This document shows, one piece after another, positions 18,618 to 27,403 of a DNA stretch of 64,000 nucleotides. How positions within the stretch are numbered: the first letter of the stretch is position 1; every line of letters begins with the position of its first letter. The notes beneath the pieces are model-generated. The model did no database searches and was not told the origin of the DNA. It saw only the letters and a list, made by a program, of their open reading frames with translations. The translations under genes and the position numbers were made by a program. Source of the DNA: Roseovarius gahaiensis (lineage in GTDB: Bacteria; Pseudomonadota; Alphaproteobacteria; Rhodobacterales; Rhodobacteraceae); NCBI RefSeq assembly GCF_011601345.1, contig NZ_JAAORB010000008.1, positions 1 through 64,000 on the forward strand, in the 5' to 3' direction.

Positions 18618-19073
18618 TCAATTGGTTTTACGACCCGGCATGAAGGGCAGCGGCATGATCGGCACGCCATCTTCAACCAGCTTGCGGGCCTCTTCGGGTT
18701 TGGCCTGCCCGTGAATGGTGCGGTCGGGCGTTTCGCCATTGTGCATCTTGCGGGCCTCGCTGACAAAATTCATGCCAACATATTCCGAGTTTGATTCGAT
18801 CTGCTTACGCAACTCGGTCAGGGCGCGTTCGGCGGCTGTTGCAGGGGTGCTGAGGGCACCGCGCGCAGGGCTGGTCGTGGTGTCCGTGGCGGCATGGGCT
18901 TGTGACCGGCTGTCCGAAACGCGCGGGGCCATCATCGCCTTTTCCACCTTGTCCGATCCGCACACAGGGCAACACACCATGCCGCTTGCCAACAATTTGT
19001 CGAAGGCAGCGGACGATTGAAACCAGCTGTCAAAACGGTGATTTCCGTCACATTGAAGGGAAAATTGGATCAT
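18618..19073 (-). CDS. DUF1178 family protein
   Basis: A 151-aa protein beginning MIQFSLQCDGNHRFDSWFQSS, followed by a CCPVCGSDKVEKAMMAPRV block. The cysteines at C8 and in the C-C-x-x-C cluster suggest a small zinc ribbon. This is the conserved alphaproteobacterial DUF1178 family of unknown function. It lies directly upstream of the SDR gene. Confidence 0.85.
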   Translation of the reverse strand: MIQFSLQCDGNHRFDSWFQSSAAFDKLLASGMVCCPVCGSDKVEKAMMAPRVSDSRSQAHAATDTTTSPARGALSTPATAAERALTELRKQIESNSEYVGMNFVSEARKMHNGETPDRTIHGQAKPEEARKLVEDGVPIMPLPFMPGRKTN

Positions 19074-19138
19074 CTTTTTGCCCAGTAGAATTTCACCGAA
19101 AATATGCAGTTAGGGGGAAATATCAAGGTGAAACGGAT

Positions 19139-19618
19139 TTACTTTCGCTGGAGGTGGGCAGGGTCGAAATGGCGCAGGATCACAGATAATTCAGGCTCGG
19201 ATACAAGTGTAGCGGCCTTTTTCGGGCGCAGCCATTTGCGGCGGCGTTGGCCAGCCTCGGGATAGGTTTTGGCCAGTGCCTTGACCTTGACAGGAAAGAC
19301 CAGCCCGACGCAGGGCAGGTTCTCGCGCGTTTCGTCAATCTTGGTGTAGGAAAACAGACCAAGGCACTGCTCGGACGCTTTGCCCTGTACACCCGCCTCT
19401 TCCCACGCTTCGGTCAGGGCGCATTCGCCGGGGGTCTTGCCCAACATGGGCCAGCCCTTTGGGATGATCCAGCGACCCGAGCCGCGCGATGTGATCAACA
19501 GAACCTCGGGCTTGTCCTTGCGAATGCGGTAGCACAATGCGCCAAACTGCGTGCGCAGGTCGCTTTTGCTGCGCATGCGCAGGCTTATTGGCATCTTCCT
19601 TCGCGTGTGAAGGGTCAT
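19139..19618 (-). CDS. Nudix hydrolase
   Basis: A 159-aa Nudix protein of the diphosphoinositol polyphosphate phosphohydrolase-like type. GSGRWIIPKGWPMLGKT leads into the Nudix helix ECALTEAWEEAGV. The metal-binding EEAG core is present, but the canonical first glutamate and the arginine of the G-x5-E-x7-R-E box read as lysine and threonine here, a pattern I believe recurs in related sequences. It probably hydrolyses a nucleoside diphosphate-linked compound. The ATG at 19618 was chosen for its AAAGG site. Confidence 0.85.
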   Translation of the reverse strand: MTLHTRRKMPISLRMRSKSDLRTQFGALCYRIRKDKPEVLLITSRGSGRWIIPKGWPMLGKTPGECALTEAWEEAGVQGKASEQCLGLFSYTKIDETRENLPCVGLVFPVKVKALAKTYPEAGQRRRKWLRPKKAATLVSEPELSVILRHFDPAHLQRK

Positions 19619-19820
19619 GCGGTGGCCTTTCTTGTGCCCAGTCACTTGTTGCGCCCCCCTGTCGCCGGGGCCGTTCACGTGAAATTATAGTCAGGCACGG
19701 CGATGTTTGGCCAGAAAAGGATGCGCATCGGGATCAAGGATGCAGTGGAATGTGCCCGTTTCCCCGCAGTTTTGGCGATTTTTGACCCGGATGGGATGGC
19801 TTTGGTTTCATTAAATAGCC

Positions 19821-19835
19821 TGAGTAAAAAAATCA
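19821..19835. promoter_or_regulatory. TGA-N9-TCA iron-responsive box
   Basis: TGAGTAAAAAAATCA matches the TGA-N9-TCA consensus described for Rrf2-type iron regulators (RirA, and the Iron-Rhodo-box of Rhodobacterales). It lies 102 bases upstream of the 54-aa ORF that opens the hemP-bfd-bfr cluster, with a TTGACA hexamer four bases further on (19839-19844). The surrounding 318-base gap (19619-19936) holds no other recognisable gene. Confidence 0.55.
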
Positions 19836-19936
19836 GAATTGACATAACCAAGTGAATTTGTCAGAAAAGACGTGCCCAGCCACCCCATTCGGGCCAGCCG
19901 GCATCGCATATTTGTTTTTAGGCATGGAGCATTGGC

Positions 19937-20101
19937 ATGGTTCACTCTGATTCTTCTCGCGCGCCGCGCAACGCTGCGTCGTCCAAACGGGCGGCAGAAC
20001 ATATGCAGTGGCGCAAGGAACTTTTGGCCACCGCGTTTCAAGGCGGCGTGACCAGCGACATCTGGCTGGAGGCCCTGTTGGACAGGCTGGAGGCAAGATA
20101 A
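19937..20101 (+). CDS. Small ORF upstream of hemP, unknown
   Basis: A 54-aa reading frame (starting MVHSDSSRAPRNAASSK) with a basic N-terminal third and an amphipathic helix WRKELLATAFQGGVTSDIWLEALLDRLEAR at the C-terminus, best read as two shorter pieces. Its stop overlaps the hemP start (TAATG), which suggests coupled translation and supports it being real. It is not a family I recognise. Placement directly behind the iron box implies expression under iron limitation. Confidence 0.55.
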   Translation: MVHSDSSRAPRNAASSKRAAEHMQWRKELLATAFQGGVTSDIWLEALLDRLEAR

Positions 20102-20265
20102 TGATTCGCGCGCAAACCGCTCAGCAGCCCGAGTTGCTGCCCGACCCCACCTGTCATGATGCCCGCGACCTGACCCAAGGCGGCACGACCGCCAATATCA
20201 TTCTGGACGGCAAGATTTACACCCTGCGCATCACCCGCGCTGGCAAGCTGATTTTGACGAAATGA
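20101..20265 (+). CDS. hemP: Hemin uptake protein HemP
   Basis: A 54-aa protein ending YTLRITRAGKLILTK, the hallmark of the HemP family (also called HmuP), small cytosolic proteins linked to heme-iron uptake; in some species the homologue acts in expression of the heme receptor. DLTQGGTTANIILDG is the preceding conserved strand pair. The ATG at 20101 overlaps the previous stop and the own stop overlaps the next ATG (ATGA), so three small genes are translationally coupled. Confidence 0.85.
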   Translation: MIRAQTAQQPELLPDPTCHDARDLTQGGTTANIILDGKIYTLRITRAGKLILTK

Positions 20266-20726
20266 TACATGATCGCGATATGGTCGGGGCATTCCCGGTG
20301 GCCGCGATAGAGCGGCTGCCCGGTGCCGAGGTATTGGCAATTCGTTGCTTGCGCGGCTGGAGTGATGGCCCCGAGGCGGTGATGGCCTTGCTGTCGCCCG
20401 CGATTGGCCCGGTCAAGGCGCGGGCCTGCCTGCGGGCGATGGGCGACGTGATGGCCATCGTGCTGCGCCATGGCCGCCGACCGATCATCCGCCACGGGGC
20501 GCGCTGTGCCTGTGTCGGTTCGGACGAGGCGATATTTGCGCATTTCGTCATGGTCCCCGCCACGGGCGAGCGTGAAGACGCGATGCTGATCGCGTCGCTG
20601 TTGGTCGAAGGCCCGCTGCTGTTACCGATGGTCGATGCGGCGCGTCAGGCGGGGCTGTACCTGTATCAGGCGGGTTTGCGGCAATCGCCGGCCTTTCCCG
20701 AACCGGCCAGCGTCACCCGGCATTAG
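20262..20726 (+). CDS. Conserved protein of the hemP-bfd cluster, unknown
   Basis: A 154-aa protein coupled to hemP through an ATGA overlap and followed 15 bases later by bfd. I do not recognise a domain. Visible features are a hydrophobic core (GDVMAIVLRHGRRPIIRHG), a C-A-C pair (RCACVGSDEAIFAHFV, about residues 82-97), and an alternating helical second half. The Cys-x-Cys pair plus nearby histidines could bind iron or heme. The position suggests a role in iron or heme handling, which is inference only. Confidence 0.7.
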   Translation: MIHDRDMVGAFPVAAIERLPGAEVLAIRCLRGWSDGPEAVMALLSPAIGPVKARACLRAMGDVMAIVLRHGRRPIIRHGARCACVGSDEAIFAHFVMVPATGEREDAMLIASLLVEGPLLLPMVDAARQAGLYLYQAGLRQSPAFPEPASVTRH

Positions 20727-20741
20727 GAGAGAGGGATAAGC

Positions 20742-21008
20742 ATGATTGTCTGTCACTGCATGTCGATCACCGATCACGACATTCGCCGCGCGGTCGACTG
20801 GATGCGCGCCGCCGACCCGCAGGTATTGATCACGCCCGGCAAGGTGTATCGCGCCTTGGGCAAGAAAGCGGATTGCGGCGGATGTCTGCCGCACTTCGTT
20901 GAAACGTTGCGCGCATGTGACAACTTTGAGGTACCAATGCAATTGCGCGGTTTGCGCCGCGCCATGACACAGGAAAGACACCATGAAGGGCGACGAAAAG
21001 GTAATTGA
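20742..21008 (+). CDS. bfd: Bacterioferritin-associated ferredoxin
   Basis: An 88-aa [2Fe-2S] protein that reduces ferric iron stored in bacterioferritin so it can be released. The four cluster cysteines are visible: CHC at residues 4-6 and CGGC near residues 47-50. Beyond the usual ~65 residues it has a basic tail ([18 protein letters not shown]), which exists because the gene runs 26 bases into bfr. A GGAGAGAGG site precedes the ATG. Its pairing with bfr defines the iron storage and release module. Confidence 0.88.
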   Translation: MIVCHCMSITDHDIRRAVDWMRAADPQVLITPGKVYRALGKKADCGGCLPHFVETLRACDNFEVPMQLRGLRRAMTQERHHEGRRKGN

Positions 21009-21471
21009 ATTTCTTAACGCAGCACTGCGCAGCGAGTTGACGGCGGTCAGCCAGTATTGGCTACATTATCGCCTGCAAGAAGACTGGGGCTACGGCAAAA
21101 TCGCCAACAAAAGCCGCGAGGAAAGCATTGAAGAGATGCACCATGCCGACAAGCTGATCGAGCGGATCATCTTTTTGGGCGGGCACCCGAACCTGCAAAA
21201 ACTTGATGCGCTGCGCATTGGTGAGACATTGCGCGAAACGCTGGAGGCCGATCTGGCCGCCGAGCATGACGCGCGCAGCCTGTATATCGAGGCTCGCCAG
21301 CATTGCGACAGCGTGGGTGACTATGTGTCGAAGAACATCTTTGAAGAGCTGATCGCAGATGAGGAAGGGCATATCGACTTTCTTGAAACGCAGATCGAAC
21401 TGCACGAAAGCCTTGGTGCGGAACGTTACGGTCTGCTCAATGCGTCGGCTGCGGACGAGGGCGAAAGCTAG
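20983..21471 (+). CDS. bfr: Bacterioferritin
   Basis: A 162-aa 24-mer iron-storage protein with heme. Ferroxidase ligands appear in the ferritin pattern: an early glutamate in the [20 protein letters not shown] helix, [12 protein letters not shown] with Glu and His, the [12 protein letters not shown] helix, and [15 protein letters not shown]. The likely heme-binding methionine lies in the [11 protein letters not shown] region. Length is standard. It overlaps bfd by 26 bases in another frame. Confidence 0.93.
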   Translation: MKGDEKVIEFLNAALRSELTAVSQYWLHYRLQEDWGYGKIANKSREESIEEMHHADKLIERIIFLGGHPNLQKLDALRIGETLRETLEADLAAEHDARSLYIEARQHCDSVGDYVSKNIFEELIADEEGHIDFLETQIELHESLGAERYGLLNASAADEGES

Positions 21472-21549
21472 GACCGGGGCCGGTCTGCCTGCAGGTATGC
21501 GGCAATCGGTCTGGTGACTGAAACCTGAAAACAGCGACCTGAACGGGAA

Positions 21550-21569
21550 AGCGGCAGGGTTCTGCCGCT
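21550..21569. other. Hairpin after bfr
   Basis: AGCGGCAG (21550-21557), GGTT, CTGCCGCT (21562-21569) is a perfect 8-bp stem in the 147-base gap between bfr and the next gene. There is no T-run on either strand, so it may stabilise or process mRNA rather than terminate it. Confidence 0.4.
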
Positions 21570-21618
21570 GCCAATCCGTGGACGGCAGCCAGCAACTAAA
21601 AATATCAAGGACGAGACA

Positions 21619-21999
21619 ATGAAACATTCCATCAAACTGATGGTGACCGCCACCGCGATCATACTGGGCGGGCTGACACAGGCCGACGCCGAAGAGGGCA
21701 TGTCGCATTATGAGGCACAGCCATCCGAGACGCTGGCCGAGGCGGTTGAAAACTTTGTGACGTATAACGACAAGGTGCAGGATGTGCTGGCCCGCGACGA
21801 CCTGAGCGTGGCCGATATGGAGGAAATCCATCAACTGACCTATACGCTGGAAATCGCACTGGCCAAGATCAATGAAGAACTGGGCGCGCTGCCCGTGGTT
21901 CTGGAAGAGGTGCATCTTGCCTCGGAAGGCGACGACACTGCGGGTTTGCGGACTGTGGCCGAGGCGTATCTTGAAAAGGCCGAAGTGCTGGACCGCTAA
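21619..21999 (+). CDS. Secreted helical protein, DUF6746-like
   Basis: A 126-aa protein with a signal peptide (MKHSIKLMVTATAIILGGLTQADA) and an all-helical mature part. The repeating pattern ETLAEAVENFVTYNDKVQDVL, DLSVADMEEIHQLTYTLEIAL and LPVVLEEVHLASEG resembles DUF6746 proteins. Two histidines, one in EEIHQLTY and one in EEVHLASE, sit in predicted helices and could ligate a metal or heme. It lies between bfr and an iron-type permease. An AAGGACGAG site precedes the ATG. Confidence 0.6.
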   Translation: MKHSIKLMVTATAIILGGLTQADAEEGMSHYEAQPSETLAEAVENFVTYNDKVQDVLARDDLSVADMEEIHQLTYTLEIALAKINEELGALPVVLEEVHLASEGDDTAGLRTVAEAYLEKAEVLDR

Positions 22000-22105
22000 G
22001 GCATAGCAGCCCGGCGCAGGTGTCGTAGTGTTTTGGTCGGGATTGGGCTGGTGCAGGCGACCATTTTGTGGCAGCCATGCGCCAGACCCTTGGAAAGGCC
22101 CAGAC

Positions 22106-23773
22106 ATGTCGGAAAGCCTGCTGCATCGTCTTGCGTGGATCATTGTCATCGTGTGCGTTGCGCCCATTCTGGCGGCGGCGTTGGCCGCGTTTACCGGGGA
22201 TCTGGATACATGGCGCAATGTCTTGTCGTCGGTCTTGCCGCGCTATACGCGCACCACGCTGGCACTGGTGGCCATTGTCGGGGTGTCCACCGCAATCATC
22301 GGCAGTATCACGGCGTGGCTTGTCACGGTGTATCGCTTTCCCGGTGTGCGCTGGCTTGAAGTGGCGCTGGCGCTGCCGCTGGCCTTTCCGGCCTATGTGT
22401 TGGCCTACGCCTATACCTCGCTTCTGGATCATCCGGGCCCGGTGCAGACCCTGCTGCGCGATGTGACAGGATGGGGGCCGCGCGATTACTGGTTTCCCGA
22501 GATCCGCAGTCTTGGCGGGGCGGCTTTGATGCTGACCATCGTGCTGTATCCCTATGTTTACTTGCTGGCGCGGGCCTCGTTCCGGCAGCAGTCGTCGAAC
22601 GCCTTTCTGGTGGCCCGCACCTTGGGGCGTTCACCGATGAGAGCGTTTTTGCGCGTGGCCCTGCCAATGGCGCGGCCCGCCATTGCCGGCGGCGCGCTGC
22701 TGGCGGTGATGGAGACCATCGCCGATTACGGCACCGTGGCGTTTTTCAACGTGCAGACCTTTGCCACCGGTATTTATCAGGCGTGGTTCAGCCTTGGTGA
22801 CCGCGCGGCGGCGGCGCAGCTTTCGCTGTGCTTGCTGACCTTTGCGCTACTTCTGGCGGGGCTGGAGCGCGCGCAGCGTGGCAAGGCCCGCACCGCAGGC
22901 CGCGGGGCGCGGTTTGAAACCATGGAAAAACCGCGCCTGACCGGTGCGGCGGGATGGCTGGCCATGCTGATTTGCCTGTTGCCGGTCTTGCTTGGGTTTC
23001 TCATCCCGGTGGTGATGCTGGGGGTGATGGCCGTCGGATCGGGGCAGAACCTGTTCGACAGCCGCTATTTGGACCTGATGCAGAACTCGGTCGTTCTGGC
23101 CAGTGTCGCGGCGGTGCTGACGGTGATCGGCGCGGTGCTGATCAGTTTCCGCGCCCGCACCCGGCCGGAACGCCGCTCGCGTCTGATGGTGATCGCGGCG
23201 GGGTTGGGCTATGCGGTGCCCGGCGGGGTGATCGCCGTGGGGCTGATGGTGCCGATGGCGGCGCTCGACAACCTGATCGACGACCTGAGCGAGGCTTGGT
23301 TTGGCTTTGGCACCGGGCTTTTGATCACCGGGTCGGTCTGGCTGATGATCGTGGCCTATTTCGTGCGCTTCATGGCGGCCGCGCTGAATGCCTATGACAG
23401 CGGGATGGCCACGGTGCCCGCGCATTACGACGCGATTGGCCGGTCTTTGGGCCAGCCGGGAACGCGCTTGTTGTGGCGGGTGCATCTGCCGGTGGCGCGC
23501 ACCAGCCTGTTGACCGCGCTGTTGATCGTTTTCGTGGATGTGATGAAAGAACTGCCCGCCACGCTGATCCTGCACCCGTTCAACTTCCAGACGCTGGCGG
23601 TGCAGGCGCATCGGCTGGCCTCGGACGAGCGGTTGACCGAGGCGGCGGTGCCGTCGTTGGTGCTGGTGGCGTTCGGGTTGATCCCGGTGGCGTTACTGTG
23701 CCGAACCTTGGGCCGTGACGCCAGCACGGGTCGACAAAGTGCCAAAGTCGGCACCGCAATCAGCGCGGGGTAG
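22106..23773 (+). CDS. Iron ABC transporter permease (FbpB/AfuB type)
   Basis: A 555-aa inner-membrane protein with about 12 hydrophobic helices, made of two fused BPD_transp_1 units. The first EAA-like loop is near RTLGRSPMRAFLRVALPMARPAIAGG and the second near GRSLGQPGTRLLWRVHLPVARTS. This two-unit architecture is typical of ferric-iron and related FbpB permeases. The ATG at 22106 follows GGAAAGG. No periplasmic binding protein or ATPase gene accompanies it in the window. The iron substrate is inferred from fold and neighbours. Confidence 0.82.
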   Translation: MSESLLHRLAWIIVIVCVAPILAAALAAFTGDLDTWRNVLSSVLPRYTRTTLALVAIVGVSTAIIGSITAWLVTVYRFPGVRWLEVALALPLAFPAYVLAYAYTSLLDHPGPVQTLLRDVTGWGPRDYWFPEIRSLGGAALMLTIVLYPYVYLLARASFRQQSSNAFLVARTLGRSPMRAFLRVALPMARPAIAGGALLAVMETIADYGTVAFFNVQTFATGIYQAWFSLGDRAAAAQLSLCLLTFALLLAGLERAQRGKARTAGRGARFETMEKPRLTGAAGWLAMLICLLPVLLGFLIPVVMLGVMAVGSGQNLFDSRYLDLMQNSVVLASVAAVLTVIGAVLISFRARTRPERRSRLMVIAAGLGYAVPGGVIAVGLMVPMAALDNLIDDLSEAWFGFGTGLLITGSVWLMIVAYFVRFMAAALNAYDSGMATVPAHYDAIGRSLGQPGTRLLWRVHLPVARTSLLTALLIVFVDVMKELPATLILHPFNFQTLAVQAHRLASDERLTEAAVPSLVLVAFGLIPVALLCRTLGRDASTGRQSAKVGTAISAG

Positions 23774-23844
23774 GGCGCTGCGGTTTACTTTGCGTGGCGC
23801 AGCGGCCATAAGGCGCGCGTTTATACCAAGCAGAGTAGTTTCCC

Positions 23845-24333
23845 ATGTTGCAGCCCGCGCCTTTCATGTCGTCCTTTATGGAGATCGAGACCGGGTGGAT
23901 TGATTTCAACAACCACCTGAACATGGGCTATTACACCGTGTTGTTCGACCGTGCTGCGGATCAGGCATTTGAAAGCTTTGGCTTTGGCCCTGATTATGTT
24001 CAAAAGCACAATCACAGCACCTTTTCCGCCGAATTTCACATCCGTTACCTGCGCGAGTTGAAGCTGCGCGACAGGGTTCGGTCGTCATTCTGGTTGATCG
24101 AACATGACGACAAGAAGTTTCATAGCTTTCAGGAACTTTACCACGAAGACGGCTGGCTGGCTGCGACCGGCGAAGGGCTGACCCTGCATGTCGATCTGTC
24201 TGGCCCCAAGGTGGTGCCGATGCCCGCGGATATACATGCCCGTGTGGCGGCGATGGCAGCCACGCACGCGCAATTGCCCCGCCCCGAAGGTGTGGGCGCA
24301 AAAATCGGCCTACGCCGGAGGGCTAAAGGGTAG
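23845..24333 (+). CDS. Hot-dog fold acyl-CoA thioesterase family protein
   Basis: A 162-aa protein of the 4-hydroxybenzoyl-CoA thioesterase-like family. WIDFNNHLNMGYYTVLFDRAAD is the active-site loop, with Asp/Asn and His at the usual positions at the start of the long hot-dog helix. FHIRYLRELKLRDRVR is the following beta strand. Substrate unknown; in the neighbourhood of carnitine genes similar proteins act on betainyl-CoA, but nothing here suggests that. It converges on gatB. Confidence 0.8.
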   Translation: MLQPAPFMSSFMEIETGWIDFNNHLNMGYYTVLFDRAADQAFESFGFGPDYVQKHNHSTFSAEFHIRYLRELKLRDRVRSSFWLIEHDDKKFHSFQELYHEDGWLAATGEGLTLHVDLSGPKVVPMPADIHARVAAMAATHAQLPRPEGVGAKIGLRRRAKG

Positions 24334-24362
24334 CAGGCGCCACCGCGCGCCGTGGCGGGGCC

Positions 24363-25871
24363 TTACAGCCCCAGCTTTTGCGCGACGATCTGGTTTACCG
24401 CCTTTGGGTTGGCCTTGCCGCCGGTGGCTTTCATCACCTGACCCACGAACCAGCCTGCCAGCTTGGGATTGACCTTGGCCTTTTCCACCTGCGCGGGATT
24501 GTCGGCGATAATCTGATCTACCGCCGCCTCAATCGCGCCGGTATCCGAGACCTGTTTCATGCCGCGGTCCTCCACGATCTTGTCAGGCGCGTCGCCGGTC
24601 TCGATGTGGATTTCCAAAACGTCCTTGGCCATTTTGCTGGAAATCTCATCCTTGCCGACCATCGCCATGATCGCGGCGTTGACGTCGGGGGCGGCGATTT
24701 GGCGGGGGGGCACCTCGGCCTTGTTGGCACGGCCCAAAACTTCGTTGATGATCCAGTTGGCGGTGCGTTTGCCATCGCCACCGGCCACCGAGTCTTCAAA
24801 ATACTGTGCCAGATCAACATCCGCCGTCAGAACGCTGGCGTCATATTCCGTCACGCCATAATCGGCGATGAACCGCGCCTTTTTCTCGTCGGGCAGTTCG
24901 GGCAGGCTGGCCTTGATGCCATCCACCCACGCTTGCTCAATCTCAAGCGGCAACAGATCGGGGTCGGGGAAATAGCGGTAATCATGCGCTTCTTCCTTGG
25001 ACCGCATCGAGCGGGTTTCGCCCTTGTCGGGATCATACAGGCGGGTTTCCTGCACCACCGCACCGCCACCCTCAACGATCTGGATCTGGCGGCGTGCCTC
25101 GTATTCGATGGCCTGCTGGATGAACCGCATCGAGTTCATGTTCTTGATCTCGCAGCGCGTGCCAAGATGGTCGAAATCTTGGGTTTCCATGTATTTTTCA
25201 TAGGCCCCGGGGCGGCAGATGGACACGTTCACATCGGCCCGCAGGTTGCCGTTTTGCATGTTGCCGTCGCAGGTGCCCAGATAACGCAGGATCTGCCGCA
25301 GCTTGGTGACATAGGCGGCGGCCTCTTCGGGGCCGCGAATGTCGGGGCGGCTGACGATTTCCATCAGCGCCACGCCGGTGCGGTTCAGGTCAACGAAAGA
25401 CATCGCCGGGTCCATGTCGTGAATCGATTTGCCAGCGTCCTGTTCAACGTGAATCCGCTCAATCCGGACCTTGCGGGCGATGCCCGGTTCCATATCCACC
25501 AGAATTTCGCCTTCGCCGACCAGCGGGTGATACAGCTGCGAAATCTGATAGCCTTGAGGCAGGTCGGGGTAGAAATAATTCTTACGGTCAAAGGCGGACC
25601 AAAGGTTAATCTCGGCCTTCAGCCCCAGCCCGGTGCGCACGGCCTGTTCGATGCAATAGTCGTTGATCACCGGCAGCATACCCGGCATCGCCGCATCAAC
25701 GAAGGACACGTTTGAATTAGGCTCGGCCCCGAATTGCGTGGAGGCCCCGGAAAACAGTTTCGCGTTTGAGGCCACCTGCGCATGCACTTCCATGCCGATG
25801 ACCAGTTCCCAATCGTGTTTCGCGCCTGCGATCACCTTGGGTTTCGGGGCTTCATAGGTCAGGTCCAGCAT
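24363..25871 (-). CDS. gatB: Aspartyl/glutamyl-tRNA(Asn/Gln) amidotransferase subunit B
   Basis: A 502-aa subunit of the GatCAB complex, which converts Glu-tRNA-Gln and Asp-tRNA-Asn to the amidated forms. [12 protein letters not shown] is the N-terminal signature, [10 protein letters not shown] and [12 protein letters not shown] follow, and the tail-domain motif [20 protein letters not shown] ends the protein. The start at 25871 has GGAGA eight bases upstream; the extended reading frame upstream shows no homology. GatA and GatC are not in the window. Confidence 0.94.
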   Translation of the reverse strand: MLDLTYEAPKPKVIAGAKHDWELVIGMEVHAQVASNAKLFSGASTQFGAEPNSNVSFVDAAMPGMLPVINDYCIEQAVRTGLGLKAEINLWSAFDRKNYFYPDLPQGYQISQLYHPLVGEGEILVDMEPGIARKVRIERIHVEQDAGKSIHDMDPAMSFVDLNRTGVALMEIVSRPDIRGPEEAAAYVTKLRQILRYLGTCDGNMQNGNLRADVNVSICRPGAYEKYMETQDFDHLGTRCEIKNMNSMRFIQQAIEYEARRQIQIVEGGGAVVQETRLYDPDKGETRSMRSKEEAHDYRYFPDPDLLPLEIEQAWVDGIKASLPELPDEKKARFIADYGVTEYDASVLTADVDLAQYFEDSVAGGDGKRTANWIINEVLGRANKAEVPPRQIAAPDVNAAIMAMVGKDEISSKMAKDVLEIHIETGDAPDKIVEDRGMKQVSDTGAIEAAVDQIIADNPAQVEKAKVNPKLAGWFVGQVMKATGGKANPKAVNQIVAQKLGL

Positions 25872-25947
25872 GCCGATTGTCTCCATCGCTCGTGACTTGC
25901 GCGTTCTAGGCCAGAGGCGCGCGGCGGGCAAGGGTGGCCTGCATGTT

Positions 25948-27261
25948 TTACAACGCAGGCAGGCGATACATGCCCGAGGACGAGAAGGCGATGGAACTGC
26001 CATCGGCAATATCATCGGCAAAGCGCAGCGCGATGGCGCGCAAGGCCGCCTGCCGCCCCTTGGTGATCAATGCGCGGCGCGAGGGCAGGGCCGGGGTCAG
26101 GCGTGCGGGCAGCAATGCCTGCGACCAGATCAGCGGGTGAAGCTCTTGTAGATGGTTGGACAATATCCAATCGGTGCAGTCATGCAGTTTTTTGCGGGCT
26201 TGATCGGCCGAAGCGCTCAGTCGCGCTGGACGGTCACGGTCACGGTCTCGGGCAGGGTCGGGGGCCATGGCAATGGCGCAAAAAGCCGCCAGCATGTTGG
26301 TGACATGCTGGTCGCGCTTGCGGGCCAGAATATCGCGCAGACCGTCGATGAAAAATCCCGTATCGACGGTGTGGAGGGCGCCTTCATCATGGGTCAGCGC
26401 ATCCAGATAGACCCAAGCATAGGCCCCCGCGCCCCAGAATTCGGCCGTGCGCGCGGCGGTGCGGCGTGCCTCAAGCTCTAGTTGTTCGTAGTCGCCAAAA
26501 TGCGCCGGAAGCAAATGCCGGCCAAGGGCCCGCATGTAGGCCGGGCTGTCGGGGTCAAGGTCGATCAATTGTTCATAGGCATTGGCCAGCTTGTGGCGGG
26601 CCTGCGGATGCGCCGCCAGCAGGGCGCATTGCGCGGCGGCCACCGATGGCGCGTCCAGATCAACCGGATCGAACGGCGCCATGATATCGTTTGCCCGCCG
26701 AAAATGGGCAGCAATCCGTAGTTTGCTTTCGGCTGTATCGGCGACATGGCCGGTACCGATGGCGGTTTGCCACGCCCAGCCGATATCGAAATGGGTCAAG
26801 GCCACGACCAGCGCGCAGGCCGGGTTGCCGTAGTGGTCGCCCAGCATTTCCTCGAACGCTTCGACCCCGGCCGGATCAGGAATCGTGCCATCGTGTATCG
26901 CGTCTTCGGCCGCGGCAAGCACATCGCTGCGCGCGCCAAAGGCCAGCAGCATCGACGCCGCTTCGCCCCCCGGCGTGGACAGGCGGCAATCATCGGCATA
27001 TTCGATTCGGGCGGCCAGTTCGGCCCATTTTTCTTGCCGGACGAGTTTCTGGCCAAGATCTTGATGGGTGGCGCGGGCCATTTCTTCGTCGCTGACTGGT
27101 AGCGATGGTAGGATGATGCGCTTGGTCATCGCCTCAAGATCGTGCTGCGGCTTGCGGCGCAGACGCGCCAGCGCCCCGCTCCACCCAAGGCGTGGCTTTG
27201 GCGATGCAGAGACGGTGCGCGCTGCGTCGCGGGTTGCCGACAAAAAAGAGGTGAACTGCAT
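25948..27261 (-). CDS. Conserved protein of unknown function
   Basis: A 437-aa protein I do not recognise. It has no signal peptide or membrane segment. Helix-rich stretches with TPR-like spacing occur in the middle ([31 protein letters not shown]), so a scaffold or TPR-like fold is possible. An unusual [14 protein letters not shown] charge run is near residue 350. The start at 27261 has a GGAGCG site; the open frame continues 95 codons upstream in divergent-promoter DNA without support. It lies 77 bases upstream of gatB on the same strand. Confidence 0.7.
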   Translation of the reverse strand: MQFTSFLSATRDAARTVSASPKPRLGWSGALARLRRKPQHDLEAMTKRIILPSLPVSDEEMARATHQDLGQKLVRQEKWAELAARIEYADDCRLSTPGGEAASMLLAFGARSDVLAAAEDAIHDGTIPDPAGVEAFEEMLGDHYGNPACALVVALTHFDIGWAWQTAIGTGHVADTAESKLRIAAHFRRANDIMAPFDPVDLDAPSVAAAQCALLAAHPQARHKLANAYEQLIDLDPDSPAYMRALGRHLLPAHFGDYEQLELEARRTAARTAEFWGAGAYAWVYLDALTHDEGALHTVDTGFFIDGLRDILARKRDQHVTNMLAAFCAIAMAPDPARDRDRDRPARLSASADQARKKLHDCTDWILSNHLQELHPLIWSQALLPARLTPALPSRRALITKGRQAALRAIALRFADDIADGSSIAFSSSGMYRLPAL

Positions 27262-27403
27262 GTGCGCTCCACGAATACAACTACTGTCGTCAAGATGCCC
27301 GCGGATTTCGGCCAAAAGAGGGCGTTTGTGCGATGATGCCGGGGAAACTGTGGCGATGATCGGCGGGATTGCCTTGTGTGGCAAAAGCGAACAAACTGCG
27401 CCC

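Noticed and set aside
24338-24357. Hairpin CGCCAC/GTGGCG between the thioesterase gene and gatB
   Set aside because: GC-only six-base stem with no T-run on either strand; chance is likely in high-GC DNA.
24378-25715. 445-codon frame on the plus strand opposite gatB
   Set aside because: Antisense shadow of gatB; no conserved domain or start signal.
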